Below, piece after piece: positions 4,183 through 5,765 of a stretch of 5,765 nucleotides of DNA (its first letter is position 1; the number at the start of each line of letters is the position of its first letter). Source of the stretch: Bacillota bacterium (GTDB taxonomy: Bacteria; Bacillota; UBA4882; UBA8346). Below the pieces are notes generated by a model, which worked only from the letters and a program-made list of their open reading frames with translations, was not told the origin of the DNA and made no database searches. The stretch covers positions 1 to 5,765 of the forward strand of contig DNPP01000440.1 of NCBI GenBank assembly GCA_003501365.1. The letters are read 5' to 3'. The position numbers and the translations under genes were made by a program.

Positions 4183-5765
4183 GTGGCATTTAGACATATT
4201 TTGGAAGGCGCAGGCGATATTCTTAGCATTCAAAATTTGCGGATTGATGAAATAAGCAAAGGATGCAATGAAGTCAATCTGGATTTAAAAAAGAATGAAA
4301 TTCATGCGATAATGGGCGAATCCGGCGCTGGAAAGACAGGCCTCGCCCAGATTTTGGCTGGGATTAAACGTCCGAGTCAAGGCATGATTTATATAAACAA
4401 TCAATTAGTTGATATTAAGAGCCCTTCACAACCGTTATCCCTTGGAATCGGAGTTTTATTTCAAGATACCAACTATAGTTTTTTACCTCATTTGACCGTT
4501 AAAGAGTTTCTTTATATATGGTTTGATTCATTTTTTATTTCCAATAAAAGATTAGCCAAAAAATCCGTTGACCTGTTCCAAGAGTATGAAATTAATCTTA
4601 GTCCAAGTCGTTTTATTTCCGAACTCAATCAAGAAGAATACCGCATTCTTTTCTTAATGAAAATATTGGCGCGCGATCCGGCAATCATCGTATTGGATGA
4701 GCCTACGGTTGATTTAAGTGAGTCCAAAAAACAGCATTTTTTCCGGATCATCCGTAGATTTGCCGAAAAAGGGGGCGGTGTTTTATATCTATCCAATAAA
4801 CTGGATGAAATTTTGCAGATCAGTGATCAAGTCACGATTTTAAAAGATGGCGGAACGATTGATTGTTTTACGATTGATTATGCTAAGAAAAACCCTCAAA
4901 AGGTCCTTGGACGATATTTTGGGCGTGAAGAGAGCACTAATGTAAGCGATGATGAATTTAAGGATGTCATCGATACGATTTTGCATTCTACCGAATTACT
5001 GACCTCTGAATATGAGCTGCAAGACTTGTTAAATTTATTGGCTGAAAAAATCACTGAGGCATCAAAAGCCGACGGGAACAATATAATTCTTTTGGAAGAA
5101 ACCTCCATGAATGTAGTGGAAAGTTTTCGGCATTTGCCTCCGGAGATGCAAATGGTCGAAGTAAAAGAAGATATCATCCGGAATGTAATATCCGGCGGTA
5201 AACCGTTAATTGCTCATTCCATCGACAGAGAAGAAATGGAACGGTTTTTTGATAAACCATGTAATGTAAAAGCAATGGTATGTATGCCGATTAAGATACG
5301 TACCAAAATTAATGGTATTATTGAGGTTTTTTATTCGCAACGGAAATACTTTTCTCAGGAAGATATTGAGTTACTAATGACCTTTGCCACCCAAGTGGCG
5401 ATCGCAGTAGAAAATAGTCGTTTACTGGGGCGCTCGACTCTATTAAAAGAGGCCCATCACCGAATCAAAAATAACCTGCAGTCGATCATCAGTATGTTGA
5501 TTTTGCAGTTGCAGTCAGAAAACAAAAAAAGTTTGAAAGTCATTATATGGCAGATTATTGATCGGATTAAAACCATCGCAAACGTTCATGAAATTTTATC
5601 TAAGGATGAACAAGGGATTGGATTGATTAATTTTCAAAATTTAATTAAATTAATTGTGGCTAATTTTCATGAAAAAGACAGTTTAAGTAGAATCGAAATT
5701 GCGATTGATGCCGAAGACCTTTTCGTTTCATATCGTTCTGCCACTTCACTGGGTTTAGTTGTAAA
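4183..5765 (+). CDS. Fusion of CUT2-type ABC ATPase domain, GAF domain and HisKA_2 histidine kinase (3' truncated)
   Basis: The first 527 residues are present; the frame has no stop and runs off the window. Residues about 14-245 are one ABC ATPase domain resembling the first half of sugar ATPases RbsA/MglA. It has Walker A GESGAGKT (45-52), a CUT2-like SPSQPLSLGIGVLFQD (80-95) with Q-loop Gln94, Walker B IIVLDEP (168-174) with Glu173, and KLDEILQISDQVTILKDG (206-223). The signature reads SELNQEEY (146-153) instead of an LSGGQ-like sequence, and the switch His is Asn205. Residues about 268-416 form a GAF domain ending in EDIELLMTFATQVAIAVENS (393-412). Then comes the HisKA_2 H-box EAHHRIKNNLQ (423-433), with His426 the likely phosphoacceptor. 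SLGLVV (522-527) is the beginning of the kinase N-box. No membrane segment is seen, so the protein is cytosolic. It probably senses a ligand and/or the state of an ABC permease and phosphorylates a regulator encoded downstream. ABC transporter halves are not normally fused to kinases. Confidence 0.9.
   Translation, partial: MAFRHILEGAGDILSIQNLRIDEISKGCNEVNLDLKKNEIHAIMGESGAGKTGLAQILAGIKRPSQGMIYINNQLVDIKSPSQPLSLGIGVLFQDTNYSFLPHLTVKEFLYIWFDSFFISNKRLAKKSVDLFQEYEINLSPSRFISELNQEEYRILFLMKILARDPAIIVLDEPTVDLSESKKQHFFRIIRRFAEKGGGVLYLSNKLDEILQISDQVTILKDGGTIDCFTIDYAKKNPQKVLGRYFGREESTNVSDDEFKDVIDTILHSTELLTSEYELQDLLNLLAEKITEASKADGNNIILLEETSMNVVESFRHLPPEMQMVEVKEDIIRNVISGGKPLIAHSIDREEMERFFDKPCNVKAMVCMPIKIRTKINGIIEVFYSQRKYFSQEDIELLMTFATQVAIAVENSRLLGRSTLLKEAHHRIKNNLQSIISMLILQLQSENKKSLKVIIWQIIDRIKTIANVHEILSKDEQGIGLINFQNLIKLIVANFHEKDSLSRIEIAIDAEDLFVSYRSATSLGLVV

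Noticed and set aside
4896..5177. 93-residue open frame on the minus strand
   Set aside because: It lies wholly inside the GAF region of the kinase gene, shows no recognisable motif, and the + strand frame is clearly the coding one.
4183..5765. The ABC-kinase frame as a pseudogene or chance run-together of two genes
   Set aside because: The frame is open throughout, with no internal stop and no internal ribosome binding site and start at the ABC-GAF junction. Family motifs are intact in both halves.

Overview
The window looks like bacterial, moderately low-GC chromosomal DNA, probably from a fermentative member of the Bacillota. The evidence is strong purine-rich ribosome binding sites (GGGAGG, GGAAGGGG), AT-rich intergenic DNA, and protein families common in anaerobic Firmicutes. 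That placement is an inference. All five genes lie on the + strand, and both outer genes are cut by the window edges.

Positions 1-3894 form a compact sugar-metabolism cluster of four genes. These are a zinc alcohol dehydrogenase of the galactitol-1-phosphate 5-dehydrogenase (GatD) type, a GatZ/KbaZ-type protein (tagatose-bisphosphate aldolase subunit or sugar-phosphate 4-epimerase), an aldo/keto reductase of the aldose reductase type, and a FucU/RbsD-type sugar mutarotase. Gaps are 56-99 bases, each gene has its own ribosome binding site, and no convincing internal terminator is seen, so one operon is likely. Together they suggest handling of a galacto-configured sugar, sugar alcohol or their phosphates: anomer interconversion, aldose/alditol redox, alditol(-phosphate)/ketose redox, then C4 epimerisation or aldol cleavage. 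No catalytic aldolase partner (GatY/KbaY), sugar kinase or PTS gene is visible here.

Positions 3895-4182 are non-coding. They hold a large nested imperfect palindrome (3927-4039), whose AT-rich core can act as a terminator. Next comes a probable extended -10 promoter, with a 10-bp dyad around its -10 element, just upstream of the last gene.

Positions 4183 to the end encode the most unusual element: a soluble protein fusing a single sugar-transporter-type (CUT2; RbsA/MglA-like) ABC ATPase domain to a GAF domain and a HisKA_2-type histidine kinase. The ABC domain keeps Walker A, the Q-loop and Walker B, but its signature motif is degraded and the switch histidine is replaced by Asn. This suggests an ATP-binding module reused as a sensor or docking domain, perhaps reading the state of a sugar permease and reporting it to a two-component or antitermination pathway. 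The reading frame is open to the window end, which falls at the start of the kinase ATP-binding domain (N-box).
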